DNA of 48,436 nucleotides from assembly GCA_937931785.1 (NCBI GenBank), contig CALHAX010000032.1:1-48436 (forward strand). The letters run 5' to 3'. Under the pieces are notes generated by a model, which did no database searches, had not been told where the DNA came from, and was given only the letters and a program-made list of their open reading frames with translations. Origin of the DNA: an uncultured Hyphomicrobiaceae bacterium. Lineage in GTDB: Bacteria; Pseudomonadota; Alphaproteobacteria; Rhizobiales; CALHAX01. Below are positions 1 through 8,151 of this stretch, one piece after another. Both the position numbers and the translations under genes were made by a program. Every line of letters begins with the position of its first letter. The stretch's first letter is position 1.

Positions 1-655
1 ATGACAGACCAGGAATGGACCAAAATCCGCACCTGACGCGGGGGCAAAGAGCGATCTCACCCAGAATCCAGAAACATCATGTGCCCATGCGCACGCCCCG
101 TCTGCCAATCAGAGAAATGTTGCCCTACTCAGAGGTTCCCTAAATGGACCGACCGCTTTACGTAAGACTATACACAAAAATACACAAAGTGCCGGAAACA
201 TTGCCATTGAATGGTGCGGAATCAGCCTCCTAAAGCGAAATGGAATGGTTCTGGCGTGCTTGGTCGCATCGATCATTCTGGCGTCGCGGCGAGCGCAAAT
301 CTGGAATTGCGACCCAACACCGTTATAACCTTTGGCAATGTGAAACTGGGACCTCCGCTAATGCAGTCGAACCCTCCCATTGGCCTCGAATTTCTGCTCC
401 GCGTGCCCGTTTATCGGGGCAAAGCCTTCCACATTGGCGCACATCACGGGAATTGAGCTTCGATCTCCCAGCATGTTGAGGGTTTCGGATGCCGTTTGGC
501 GTTCGACAACGGACTTGAAAACCCGTGCTTTCTCCAAGAACGAAGCAACCAAATGACTGACCTGGATGTAAGAATTGAACAGCAGGTATTTGAATTCATT
601 CTTGGTATTGCAGGTTAGTATTTGAATTTAATTCTACGAATACTTGATTTAACTG
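1..655. other. Gene-poor leader region, no supported gene
   Basis: No open frame here has a convincing start, ribosome binding site or family signature. The longest frames (211-456 plus, 358-552 minus) overlap on opposite strands and look unlike known proteins. The last 70 bases are distinctly AT-rich and carry repeated GTATT elements, described separately. The stretch may hold a decayed gene, but I cannot name one. Confidence 0.5.
586..643. repeat. AT-rich direct repeats and imperfect dyad upstream of the GTA promoter
   Basis: GTATTTGAATT occurs at 586-596 and again at 618-628, with a third GTATT at 605-609. The second copy forms an imperfect dyad: GTATT 618-622 pairs with AATAC 639-643, and GAATT 624-628 with AATTC 630-634. 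It lies just upstream of a -35-like hexamer, where an activator site, operator or UP element would be expected. The binding protein is unknown. Confidence 0.4.
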
Positions 656-684
656 TTGACAGTGTCGCGCTGTTTCGGTAGTGT
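656..684 (+). promoter_or_regulatory. Candidate sigma-70-type promoter for the GTA cluster
   Basis: A perfect TTGACA at 656-661 is separated by 17 bases from TAGTGT at 679-684, a moderate match to TATAAT. The predicted transcription start is near 691. It is the best promoter-like sequence ahead of the small terminase gene at 809 and sits directly downstream of the AT-rich repeats. The -10 box is imperfect, so an activator may be needed. Confidence 0.45.
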
Positions 685-724
685 TATGGCATAGTCAAAC
701 AGTTGCGTGATGCAGCGGATGTGC

Positions 725-751
725 GGTCGATCCCTTGGGTCGGCCTTTTTT
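725..751 (+). terminator. Leader terminator/attenuator ahead of the GTA genes
   Basis: Bases 725-733 pair with 738-745 (GC-rich, one G-U pair, one bulged T at 731) around a four-base loop. Six T residues follow at 746-751. This has the form of an intrinsic terminator placed between the candidate promoter and the first structural gene. It would give a leader transcript of about 60 nt unless transcription reads through. It also argues against the upstream ATG at 707 being the start of the small terminase. Confidence 0.5.
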
Positions 752-808
752 ATTGGCTGTGGCCCTGTTGATTGGTTCAGGGCGGCTTCGGCGGGTGTTT
801 CAAAAACA

Positions 809-1546
809 ATGGTGATTGATGACGGTGCGGCTGATGCTGTCGCGGCGGGCGTGAACGTGCCTGGATCTGAACCCGAGCCCGAAGGCGAGCACGGGCCTGA
901 GCCGGAGAGCGTCCCTGACGGACATGTCGATGACGATGGTTCGGAAGTGTCCGGTATCTCAGTCGGTGGTGTGCCAACAGGAGGTCGCAAGACTTACGAT
1001 TGGGTGGCGATCCAGCATGCCTATGAAGAAACTGACCTGACCATTGCGCAAATGCAGGCCGTTTTCGGGATGAGCACGAGCGCTTTGTATCGGCGTATCC
1101 GCCGGGAACACTGGCGGCGGCGGCAGGATCCTGATGTCGGGGTGCGGGACATGGTGCAGCCAGTTGCCGGCGCTCCGATGCGTTCGGCCATGCCGACGAC
1201 AACCGCAGGGCTGCGATCGTTTCGCAAGGGCATGATTGTTCGTCTTTATGAAGCGATGGAGCGGCAACTGGCGGACATCGAGCAACAGCAGATTGGCGGT
1301 CTGAAACTGAGCGGTGCCGACCGTGAGCGTCAGACGCGGCAAATGAATGTGATGACAAGGAGCATGGAGAAATTGGCTGAGTTCCACGAACAGGAAGCCT
1401 CGCGCGAGACGCGAGGGCGAAAAAAAGCGGATGCAAAATCCGAGGCGCAGTTGCGTGATCCGGAGACCTGGCGCCTCGAAATTGCGAAACGCATTACTCG
1501 CATTCGAGAAACATGGTTGGCTGAAGAGGCTTCTGGAGACGGTTGA
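809..1546 (+). CDS. Putative small terminase subunit (GTA gp1-like)
   Basis: Predicted DNA-recognition subunit of the packaging motor, partner of the large terminase encoded next. From the chosen start (245 aa) the first 60 residues are acidic and low in complexity. Residues about 64-103 then form a helix-turn-helix block (DWVAIQHAYE, LTIAQMQAVFGMSTSALYRR), as in small terminases. The C-terminal third is helical and charged, suiting oligomerisation. An in-frame ATG at 707 would extend the protein by 34 residues, but those codons overlap the leader terminator, so 809 is preferred; its ribosome site is weak. The 3' end overlaps the large terminase frame by about 90 bases. The assignment rests on position and the HTH block, not strong sequence identity. 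Confidence 0.7.
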   Translation: MVIDDGAADAVAAGVNVPGSEPEPEGEHGPEPESVPDGHVDDDGSEVSGISVGGVPTGGRKTYDWVAIQHAYEETDLTIAQMQAVFGMSTSALYRRIRREHWRRRQDPDVGVRDMVQPVAGAPMRSAMPTTTAGLRSFRKGMIVRLYEAMERQLADIEQQQIGGLKLSGADRERQTRQMNVMTRSMEKLAEFHEQEASRETRGRKKADAKSEAQLRDPETWRLEIAKRITRIRETWLAEEASGDG

Positions 1547-2819
1547 TGCCGATGTTGCGGCATTCCTCGGGCGCGACTGGCTGACGTGGGCGCGTGATGA
1601 TCAATTGCCTCCGCTCTCGTGCGGTGATGATGATGATTGCCCGGAGTGGCGTACCTGGTTGCTGATCGGTGGCCGTGGTGCCGGTAAAACACGTGCGGGT
1701 GCAGAATGGGTGCGCGCGAAAGCATTGGGCGAACCTCCGATCGGTCGTGTTCCGGCGCGGCGTATTGCGCTGGTTGGGCAAACGATTGCTGATGTGCGGT
1801 CTGTCATGATCGAAGGCGTATCGGGACTGCTTGCCATACATGGCGATGCGGATCGACCAAAATTCGAACCATCAAAACGGTTGCTCACGTGGCCAAACGG
1901 AGCCGTTGCGCAGATTTTTTCCGCCGACGAACCGGACGGTTTGCGTGGACCACAGTTCGATGCCGCATGGTGTGATGAGGTCTGCAAGTTCCGTCACGCC
2001 AACGCAACGTGGGACATGCTGCAGTTCGGTTTGCGCATCGGCGATCACCCGCAACAGGTGGTGACGACAACGCCGCGGTCCACGCCGCTGCTGAAAGATA
2101 TTCTGGAGGACCCGGGGACGGTCCTCTCACATGCAAGGACGGACGATAATGCTGCAAACCTATCTCACTCTTTCCTCACGTCGATCCGCACCCGTTATGG
2201 TGGGTCGTGGCTTGGTCGCCAGGAGCTTGATGGCGAAATCCTCGAGGATCGCGAGGATGCGCTCTGGCAGCGGGACTGGTTCGACGCGTGCCGGGTCCGC
2301 ACGGCGGATGCGCTTCGACGGATTGTCGTTGCGGTCGATCCGCCCGTAACGAGTGGAGCGAAATCGGATGCTTGCGGGATTGTTGTGGCGGGTCTTGGTG
2401 CCGATGGCCGCGCGTATGTTCTGGATGATCGCACACGTCAGGGGGTTCGCCCGCTGGAGTGGGCGCGCGCAGCCATTGCTGCGTTCCACGAGCATGACGC
2501 TGATGCACTGGTTGCGGAAGTTAACCAGGGCGGTGAACTCGTGGAGACGGTGATGGCGCAAGCCGACGCGTCGGTGCCGGTGCGCAGTGTACGGGCAACG
2601 CGGGGCAAATGGGTTCGGGCAGAGCCTGTGGCCACGCTCTATGCCCAGGGACGCGTGTCGCATGTCGGTGCGTTTCCGGAACTTGAAGATCAGCTCTGCG
2701 ATTTCGGTCCCAACGGGTTAAGCGATGGGCGTAGTCCGGACCGACTCGATGCGCTGGTCTGGTGTCTGACGGATTTGATGCGTGGTGCGAATGCATCTCC
2801 GCGTGTGAGTTCATTTTAG
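1455..2819 (+). CDS. terL: Terminase large subunit, GTA gp2-type packaging ATPase/nuclease
   Basis: Motor ATPase and nuclease that pumps DNA into the prohead and cuts it at headful length. The Walker A motif GGRGAGKT is coded near 1668-1691, followed by AGAEW. The Walker B motif FDAAWCDE lies near 1956-1979. The C-terminal RNase H-like nuclease shows a first acidic strand (VVAVDPP), the EVNQGG segment, and a final DRLDALVW with the expected acid. The frame is open from an ATG at 1431. GTG 1455 has an upstream GAGG at a suitable distance, and TTG 1482 is also possible. Every choice overlaps the upstream gene, implying translational coupling. All catalytic motifs are intact. Confidence 0.93.
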   Translation: MIRRPGASKLRNALLAFEKHGWLKRLLETVDADVAAFLGRDWLTWARDDQLPPLSCGDDDDCPEWRTWLLIGGRGAGKTRAGAEWVRAKALGEPPIGRVPARRIALVGQTIADVRSVMIEGVSGLLAIHGDADRPKFEPSKRLLTWPNGAVAQIFSADEPDGLRGPQFDAAWCDEVCKFRHANATWDMLQFGLRIGDHPQQVVTTTPRSTPLLKDILEDPGTVLSHARTDDNAANLSHSFLTSIRTRYGGSWLGRQELDGEILEDREDALWQRDWFDACRVRTADALRRIVVAVDPPVTSGAKSDACGIVVAGLGADGRAYVLDDRTRQGVRPLEWARAAIAAFHEHDADALVAEVNQGGELVETVMAQADASVPVRSVRATRGKWVRAEPVATLYAQGRVSHVGAFPELEDQLCDFGPNGLSDGRSPDRLDALVWCLTDLMRGANASPRVSSF

Positions 2820-2831
2820 AACGGAACCTTG

Positions 2832-4043
2832 ATGTCAATTTTACAGAATGCCGTGACGCGCTGGCGCGCGCCGCGACCTGCAGACGTGTCCAATACAAAA
2901 GCGAGTGTTGTTGCCCCGCTTGTCGCGATGCAGTGGCAGGGGCAGCCGGTCTGGAGCCCGCGAGACTATACGGGGTTTGCCCGTGAAGGGTTCATGCAGA
3001 ATGCCGTTGTGTACCGTTGCGTTCGCATGATCGCGGAGGCGGCGGCCTCGGTTCCGGTTGTTTTGTATCAGGGGGCGGATGCGGTATGTGAGCATCCATT
3101 GCTGTCCCTGCTTGGTGCGCCGAACAAGCGGCAGTGCTTTCCGGATCTGATGGAAGCGTTCTACGGGTTCCTGCTGGTGTCCGGGAATAGTTACATCGAA
3201 GCGGTTTCAACAGCGGGCGATGTTCGGGAGTTACACGCGCTGCGGCCCGACCGGATGAAGGTGATTGCCGGCGCCGACGGGTGGCCTGAAGGGTTTGAAT
3301 ATTCGGTGTCCGGACGTGTTCATCGGTTCCATGATGCTGACGAAGATGATGTAGCGCCGATCCTGCATCAAAGTTTTTTTCATCCGCTCAATGATCATTA
3401 CGGCATGAGCCCGATTGAGGCAGCGGCGACAGCAATCGACATTCACAACAAGGCGAGTGCGTGGAACAAGGCGCTGCTCGACAACGCGGCCCGCCCGTCT
3501 GGTGCACTGGTCTATGCGGCGGCAGACGGGAATATGACGCCGGAACACTTCTCTCGCCTGAAGGAAGAGCTTGAGGCGTCGTTTCAGGGGGCGGCCAATG
3601 CGGGGCGCCCGCTGTTACTTGAAGGCGGGCTTGACTGGAAGTCGATGGGGTTCAGCCCGAAGGACATGGATTTCATTGAAGCCAAGAACGTAGCGGCTCG
3701 TGAAATTGCCCTGGCGCTTGGCGTGCCACCGATGCTGCTCGGTATTCCGGGCGATAACACCTTTGCGAACTATCAGGAGGCCAATCGAACGTTCTGGCGA
3801 CAGTCGGTTCTGCCGCTGGTGTCGCGAACGCTCAAGGCGCTCACCGGTTGGCTGGGGCCGCAGTTTGGCGAGGGGCTGGAATTGCGCGGTGATGTGGACC
3901 GGATCGATGCCCTTGGTGGCGAACGAGAGACGTTGTGGAAGCGGCTCAAGGAGTCTCCGTTCCTGACGGTGAACGAGAAACGTGCGGCGGCGGGGTATGG
4001 ACCGGTCGACGGTGGGGACGTCCTTTGTGGAGATGCGATATGA
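2832..4043 (+). CDS. HK97-family phage portal protein (GTA gp3)
   Basis: Forms the dodecameric ring at the unique vertex through which DNA enters and to which the tail docks. The 403-residue length and conserved blocks fit the family: an N-terminal region around NAVVYRCVRMIAEAAASVP, a central HPLNDHYGMSPIEAA block, and IALALGVPPMLLGIPGDNTFANYQEANRTF (split here only for description) near residues 285-315. The ATG at 2832 is preferred to the TTG one codon earlier. The stop overlaps the protease start by four bases (ATGA), typical of coupled head genes. Confidence 0.93.
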   Translation: MSILQNAVTRWRAPRPADVSNTKASVVAPLVAMQWQGQPVWSPRDYTGFAREGFMQNAVVYRCVRMIAEAAASVPVVLYQGADAVCEHPLLSLLGAPNKRQCFPDLMEAFYGFLLVSGNSYIEAVSTAGDVRELHALRPDRMKVIAGADGWPEGFEYSVSGRVHRFHDADEDDVAPILHQSFFHPLNDHYGMSPIEAAATAIDIHNKASAWNKALLDNAARPSGALVYAAADGNMTPEHFSRLKEELEASFQGAANAGRPLLLEGGLDWKSMGFSPKDMDFIEAKNVAAREIALALGVPPMLLGIPGDNTFANYQEANRTFWRQSVLPLVSRTLKALTGWLGPQFGEGLELRGDVDRIDALGGERETLWKRLKESPFLTVNEKRAAAGYGPVDGGDVLCGDAI

Positions 4044-4777
4044 TCAATCCGGCTACTGAGACGACACCTCCCGATCGCTGGTGTGACATGCCAAGCGAGA
4101 CCAAGTTTGCGGCAGTCGATCTGCAGCATGTCGATGCTGACGGAACATTTGCGGGATATGCCAGCCTCTTCGGCAAGCCCGACCTCGGCAAGGATGTCGT
4201 TGTGCGCGGTGCCTTTACTGCGAGCCTCAAGCGACGCGGTGCCAAGGGTATCAAGATGCTGTTCCAGCATGATCCAAACCAGCCGATCGGGGTTTGGGAT
4301 CAGATTGAAGAAGATGAAAAAGGGTTATGTGTTTCCGGGCGACTGATGCCGGATGTGGCACGTGCCCGTGAGGTCTTGTCACTTATGCGTGCCGGAGCAC
4401 TGGACGGACTTTCCATCGGCTTTCGTACGGTCATGGGAGGGCGAGATGCCCGCACAGGTGTTCGACATCTCAAGGAAATCGATCTCTGGGAAATTTCCGT
4501 CGTGACGTTCCCCATGCATCCAGATGCACGAATTTCGACGGTAAAAAAACATCCGTTCCATGGCGGTGTGCCAAGTGAACGTGACTTTGAGCGATGGCTG
4601 ACGCGAGATGCCGGCCTGACACGCTCTCAGGCCCGAACGTTGATGCGTTCCGGCTTCAAACCGCTTGCCTGCAAGCTGGCCGCTGCCGGTGGGTGCGATC
4701 CGGAGCATCGTCTCGTGTCCGCGATGACGCGGGCGAGCGTGCTTCTCGACCCGACACGAAGAAGGAAATTTATCTGA
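4040..4777 (+). CDS. HK97-family prohead protease (GTA gp4)
   Basis: Maturation serine protease that trims capsid subunits during head assembly. The family core is present: GYASLFGKPD near the start, VVRGAF, then LFQHDPNQPIGVW with the catalytic His, and GALDGLSIGFR with the catalytic Ser, followed by EIDLWEISVVTFP. The extra C-terminal segment (DFERWLTRDAGLTRSQA) is typical of this branch. The start at 4040 overlaps the portal stop as ATGA. The frame is open 35 codons further upstream, inside the portal gene, which is unlikely to be used. It ends three bases before the capsid gene. Confidence 0.9.
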   Translation: MINPATETTPPDRWCDMPSETKFAAVDLQHVDADGTFAGYASLFGKPDLGKDVVVRGAFTASLKRRGAKGIKMLFQHDPNQPIGVWDQIEEDEKGLCVSGRLMPDVARAREVLSLMRAGALDGLSIGFRTVMGGRDARTGVRHLKEIDLWEISVVTFPMHPDARISTVKKHPFHGGVPSERDFERWLTRDAGLTRSQARTLMRSGFKPLACKLAAAGGCDPEHRLVSAMTRASVLLDPTRRRKFI

Positions 4778-4779
4778 CA

Positions 4780-6024
4780 ATGGATACACAAACACTGGAA
4801 ACCAAGGCTGGCAGCGCGATGGATGTTGCGGAAGGTTTTGACGAATTCATGCGCGCCTTCGAGGCGTTCAAGGAAACCAACGACGAGCGCCTGGCGCAGG
4901 TTGAGAAAAGCCTGGGTGGCGATGTCGTGACGGTTGAAAAACTCGATCGGATCAATGCGGCACTCGACAAGCATAAACGCGTTGTGGACGAATTGGCGCT
5001 CAAGGCGACTCGGCCCGGGCTTTCGACCGGCGGACGTGTGAGCACAACGGCGACGTTGCAACACAAATCGGCATTCGATACCTACGTTCGACGTGGCGAG
5101 ACGGCATCGCTTCGCAGTCTGGAAGAAAAAGCGCTGTCCGCGTCGTCCGATCCGGACGGCGGTTATCTCGTGCCGGACGAAACGGAGACGATGATCAATC
5201 GCTCCATGAAGGACATTTCGCCGATCCGTGCGATTGCAGGCAATCGCCAGGTTTCGTCGAGTGTCTACAAGAAACCATTTTCACTTTCTGGTCCCGGTAC
5301 GGGGTGGGTTGGTGATACGGATGCGCGACCGGAGACATCTTCTCCCACGCTTGCCGAACTGACATTCCCGACCATGGAACTCTATGCCATGCCGGCTGCA
5401 ACTTCGACGCTGCTGGATGATAGTGCTGTCGATGTGGATGCCTGGATCGCTGATGAAGTTCGTGTGGCTTTTGCCGAACAGGAAGGCGCGGCCTTTGTTG
5501 TTGGTGATGGTGTCAACAAACCACGCGGGTTCATGGATTACCCCACGGTTGCGAACGATAGTTGGACCTGGGGCAATCTGGGTACGATCTCCACCGGTAC
5601 GGCGGGAGCTTTCGATTCAACGGCGCCAGGTGATGCGCTGGTCGATCTCGTCTACAGCGTGCGTGCCGGTTACCGGGCAAACGCGCACTGGGTGATGAAC
5701 CGCTCCACGCAAGCCGAGATCCGCAAGATCAAGGATGGGGACGGGAACTACCTCTGGCAACCGGCAACGGAAGCCGGGGGGGCGCCAACCCTGATGAATG
5801 CGCCAATCGCGGAAGCTGAAGACATGCCCGATATTGCGGCAGATGCCAATGCCATCGCATTCGGTGACTTCGGTCGCGGTTATCTGATTGTTGACCGTGT
5901 TGGTATTCGTGTTCTGCGCGATCCGTATTCGTCGAAACCGTATGTCCTGTTCTACACGACAAAACGTGTCGGCGGTGGCGTGCAGGATTTTGATGCGATC
6001 AAGCTTCTGAGCTTCAGCGCATAA
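4780..6024 (+). CDS. HK97-fold major capsid protein (GTA gp5)
   Basis: Main shell subunit of the head, 414 residues. The N-terminal 110 residues are charged and helical (EGFDEFMRAFEAFKETNDER), matching the scaffold-like delta domain removed by the protease. The mature part begins with the family block SASSDPDGGYLVPDE and contains SPIRAIAGNRQVSSS, the GDGVNKPRGF loop and the C-terminal FGDFGRGYLIVDR. The ATG at 4780 follows a GAAGGA-like ribosome site. An in-frame upstream extension lies inside the protease gene and is not credible. A strong intrinsic terminator follows at 6131-6172. Confidence 0.94.
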   Translation: MDTQTLETKAGSAMDVAEGFDEFMRAFEAFKETNDERLAQVEKSLGGDVVTVEKLDRINAALDKHKRVVDELALKATRPGLSTGGRVSTTATLQHKSAFDTYVRRGETASLRSLEEKALSASSDPDGGYLVPDETETMINRSMKDISPIRAIAGNRQVSSSVYKKPFSLSGPGTGWVGDTDARPETSSPTLAELTFPTMELYAMPAATSTLLDDSAVDVDAWIADEVRVAFAEQEGAAFVVGDGVNKPRGFMDYPTVANDSWTWGNLGTISTGTAGAFDSTAPGDALVDLVYSVRAGYRANAHWVMNRSTQAEIRKIKDGDGNYLWQPATEAGGAPTLMNAPIAEAEDMPDIAADANAIAFGDFGRGYLIVDRVGIRVLRDPYSSKPYVLFYTTKRVGGGVQDFDAIKLLSFSA

Positions 6025-6130
6025 GCAACCATTTCGTGTTGCGGGCTCGACCTGCAGCGCGTCACTTCTTCCGGCCTCTCTCCTCCCTCACTCAAGTGCG
6101 TGTGCAAGCGCGTGCTGATTGGCCGGATTT

Positions 6131-6172
6131 GCGGCTGCGACGTTACTCCGTGTCGCAGCCGCATCCTTTTTT
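6131..6172 (+). terminator. Intrinsic terminator between major capsid and connector genes
   Basis: A perfect 11-bp stem (GCGGCTGCGAC at 6131-6141, GTCGCAGCCGC at 6152-6162) encloses a 10-base loop and is followed four bases later by six T residues (6167-6172). It sits inside an otherwise tightly packed operon and would lower expression of tail genes relative to the capsid gene. Confidence 0.8.
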
Positions 6173-6193
6173 CTCCATCATGAGGTGCATACG

Positions 6194-6778
6194 ATGGCGC
6201 TCTTGCGCATCGACGATCCCGCTGTTGAACCGGTCAGTCTGGAAGAGAGCAAGCTGCATTTGCGGCTGGATACGAATGATGATGACACGTTGGTTGTCAG
6301 CCTGATCACCGCAGCGCGAATGCATGTTGAACAGTTGCTGGGGCGCGTACTGATCACGCAAACATGGCGCGAGGTACGGGATTGCTGGCCGCTGGAAGGC
6401 AGCACGGTGCGGTTGTCGTTGTCGCCGGTGCAGGATGTTCTGAAGATTCGCGTTTTTGATGCCGAAGGTGCTTCAAGCGATCTCCCTGCAGACGCCTATT
6501 TTGTGGATCGGGTTAGCGAACCGGCGCGGTTGTGCCCGATCGGATCGGCGATGTGGACACGGCCAGGACGTGCGCTGAACGGGATCGAAATTGAATTTGT
6601 TGCCGGATACGGCAACACGGCGGATGACGTTCCTCATCCCCTTCGACAAGCCATTCTGCTGCTTGCAGCCCATTGGTACGAACAGCGCACGCCAGTGGAT
6701 GCAGATGAAGTGCATTCCGAAATACCGCAAACGGTTGCTGGGCTTCTTGCGCCGTACCGCCTGCACAGGATTGCCTGA
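6194..6778 (+). CDS. Head-tail connector / adaptor protein (GTA gp6, phiE125 gp8-like)
   Basis: Adaptor ring protein that sits under the portal. The 194-residue product has the family N-terminus (SLEESKLHLRLDTNDDDTLVVSLI split around residues 14-37), then ITAARMHVEQLLGR and a Gly/Asp-rich VAGYGNTADDVPHPLRQAILLLAAHWYE segment near residues 135-165. The ATG at 6194 follows GAGGTG; an open extension upstream runs through the terminator and is rejected. It overlaps the next gene by one base (TGATG). It is the first gene after the intra-operon terminator. Confidence 0.85.
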   Translation: MALLRIDDPAVEPVSLEESKLHLRLDTNDDDTLVVSLITAARMHVEQLLGRVLITQTWREVRDCWPLEGSTVRLSLSPVQDVLKIRVFDAEGASSDLPADAYFVDRVSEPARLCPIGSAMWTRPGRALNGIEIEFVAGYGNTADDVPHPLRQAILLLAAHWYEQRTPVDADEVHSEIPQTVAGLLAPYRLHRIA

Positions 6779-7101
6779 TGAATGAGATTGGCAAGATGCG
6801 CCATCGGCTGATGATCGAGCGTCGTGAAACGGTGCCGGATGGTGCGGGTGGCACGGTCGTCACGTGGATGTCCGGTGAGACCGTATGGGCTGCCATCGAG
6901 CCTGTGGCCGGTGTGGAAGTGCTTCGGCAGGACCGCTTGTCCGGCACGCTGACACATCGCGTGACCGTGCGTTATCGCTCTGACATTGCGCCCGAGATGC
7001 GATTTCGCTCCGGCGATCGAATATTTGAGATTTCAGTCGTTCGCGACATCGATGAACGGCATCGGTGGCTCGACTGTATATGTGAGGAGAAATATTTATG
7101 A
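6778..7101 (+). CDS. Phage head closure protein (GTA gp7)
   Basis: Small beta-rich stopper of the head-tail joining family. The 107 residues carry the recognisable layout: MRHRLMIERRETVPDGAGG near the N-terminus, a central WAAIEPVAG turn, and the terminal RFRSGDRIFEISVVRDIDER hairpin before the last strand. Start and stop overlap both neighbours (TGATG upstream, ATGA downstream), so translation is probably coupled. Confidence 0.85.
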   Translation: MNEIGKMRHRLMIERRETVPDGAGGTVVTWMSGETVWAAIEPVAGVEVLRQDRLSGTLTHRVTVRYRSDIAPEMRFRSGDRIFEISVVRDIDERHRWLDCICEEKYL

Positions 7102-7283
7102 AAATTCGACAGCGCGCGACACGATTGTCCGTTCGGCTTCAGGCCCTCATGCGAGATTTTGACCGCAACAGACTGCAGGACCAGTTTTCTGACTGGCCTG
7201 CCTTGAATGGTGGTCCTCGCGAGACGTTCATATCTTCAGCCCGGTCCCGATTGAAGGCGCTGGTGCGTCAGGAAGGGCAGTAG
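7098..7283 (+). CDS. Small hypothetical protein in the head-tail joining region
   Basis: A 61-residue basic, probably helical peptide (about 12 Arg/Lys) with no family I recognise. It overlaps the head-closure gene by four bases (ATGA) and ends ten bases before the tail terminator gene. That packing, and the lack of any competing frame, support it being translated. A role in head-tail joining is inference from position only. Confidence 0.6.
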   Translation: MKIRQRATRLSVRLQALMRDFDRNRLQDQFSDWPALNGGPRETFISSARSRLKALVRQEGQ

Positions 7284-7292
7284 GTCCGGCAC

Positions 7293-7706
7293 ATGTCAGA
7301 TGCAAACTGGTTACTGCAGAAGTCTCTGTACGAGCTGCTCAGTACGGACCCGAGTGTCCTGAATATTCTCGATGGACCGCGTGTTCATGATGCGGTGCCC
7401 CGGAAGGCAGACTATCCGCTGGTGGCCTTTGGTGACGGGCAGTCCCGCGACTGGAGCACGGCGACGGAACGTGGTGATGAGCATGTCGTCAGCTTGCGAG
7501 TGTGGTCTCGTGGCGGTGGCAAGCGTGAAAATGCGGAGATCATCGCCGTTGTCCGATCGGTTCTTGATGCGGCTGATCTGGTTGTTCCCGGACATCACGT
7601 GGTGAACTTTCAATTTGAGACGGCGGACATTCGTCGTGATCAGGGTGGCGATATCTGGCGCGGTCTGGTGCGGTTTCGCGCCGTGACCGAACCGATTGCC
7701 GCTTAA
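7293..7706 (+). CDS. Tail terminator / DUF3168 protein (GTA gp8)
   Basis: Expected to cap the finished tail tube and join it to the head. The 137-residue product matches the DUF3168 layout: an N-terminal helix (LQKSLYELLSTDPSVL), the VHDAVPRKADYPLVAFGD block, the HVVSLRVWSRGGGKR strand-turn, and a C-terminal beta hairpin with RRDQGGDIWRGLVRFRAVTE. Only nine bases separate it from the previous gene. Confidence 0.87.
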   Translation: MSDANWLLQKSLYELLSTDPSVLNILDGPRVHDAVPRKADYPLVAFGDGQSRDWSTATERGDEHVVSLRVWSRGGGKRENAEIIAVVRSVLDAADLVVPGHHVVNFQFETADIRRDQGGDIWRGLVRFRAVTEPIAA

Positions 7707-7735
7707 CACTCCAGACAACACAAGGAGGCGCACCC

Positions 7736-8149
7736 ATGGTGGCGCAAAAGGGTAAGGATCTGCTGCTCAAGGTGGATGCTGACGGTTCCGGTACGTTTGT
7801 TACGGTTGCCGGATTGAGGTCACGGACGCTGGCCTTCAATGCGGAGGCTGTCGATGTGACTCATACGGAGTCCGCGGGACATTGGCGCGAGTTGCTGTCC
7901 GGATGCGGTGTGCGTTCAGCACGTGTTGCCGGTTCCGGTATTTTCAAGGATGCCGCGTCAGACGCATTGATCCGTGCGGCGTTCTTTGATGGCGTCATTC
8001 ACGCCTGGCAGATTATTATCCCTGATTTTGGATCCGTCGCAGGTGCATTCCAGATCAGTGCACTCGAATTTGCAGGGCGGCATGATGGTGAGGTGTCGTT
8101 TGAGTTGGCGCTTGAGTCTGCCGGTGAACTTATATTTGAGGCGCTTTGA
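7736..8149 (+). CDS. Major tail tube protein (GTA gp9, TP901-1 family)
   Basis: Hexameric tail tube subunit, 137 residues. It starts with AQKGKDLLLKVD and shows the family motif VAGLRSRTLAFNAEAVDVT, followed by WRELLSGCGVRSARVAGSG and a C-terminal FELALESAGELIF. It has one of the strongest ribosome sites in the cluster (AAGGAGG, centred about 10 bases upstream of the ATG), as expected for an abundant structural protein. Confidence 0.9.
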   Translation: MVAQKGKDLLLKVDADGSGTFVTVAGLRSRTLAFNAEAVDVTHTESAGHWRELLSGCGVRSARVAGSGIFKDAASDALIRAAFFDGVIHAWQIIIPDFGSVAGAFQISALEFAGRHDGEVSFELALESAGELIFEAL

Positions 8150-8151
8150 TC

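Noticed and set aside
358-552. Minus-strand 64-residue frame that faintly suggests a PilZ-like start
   Set aside because: The frame stops early, continuation needs several frameshifts, and no diagnostic PilZ arginines are clear.
777-1436. Long minus-strand frames over the small terminase gene
   Set aside because: Arg/Pro/His-rich antisense translation of a coding region, with no ribosome site or family motif.
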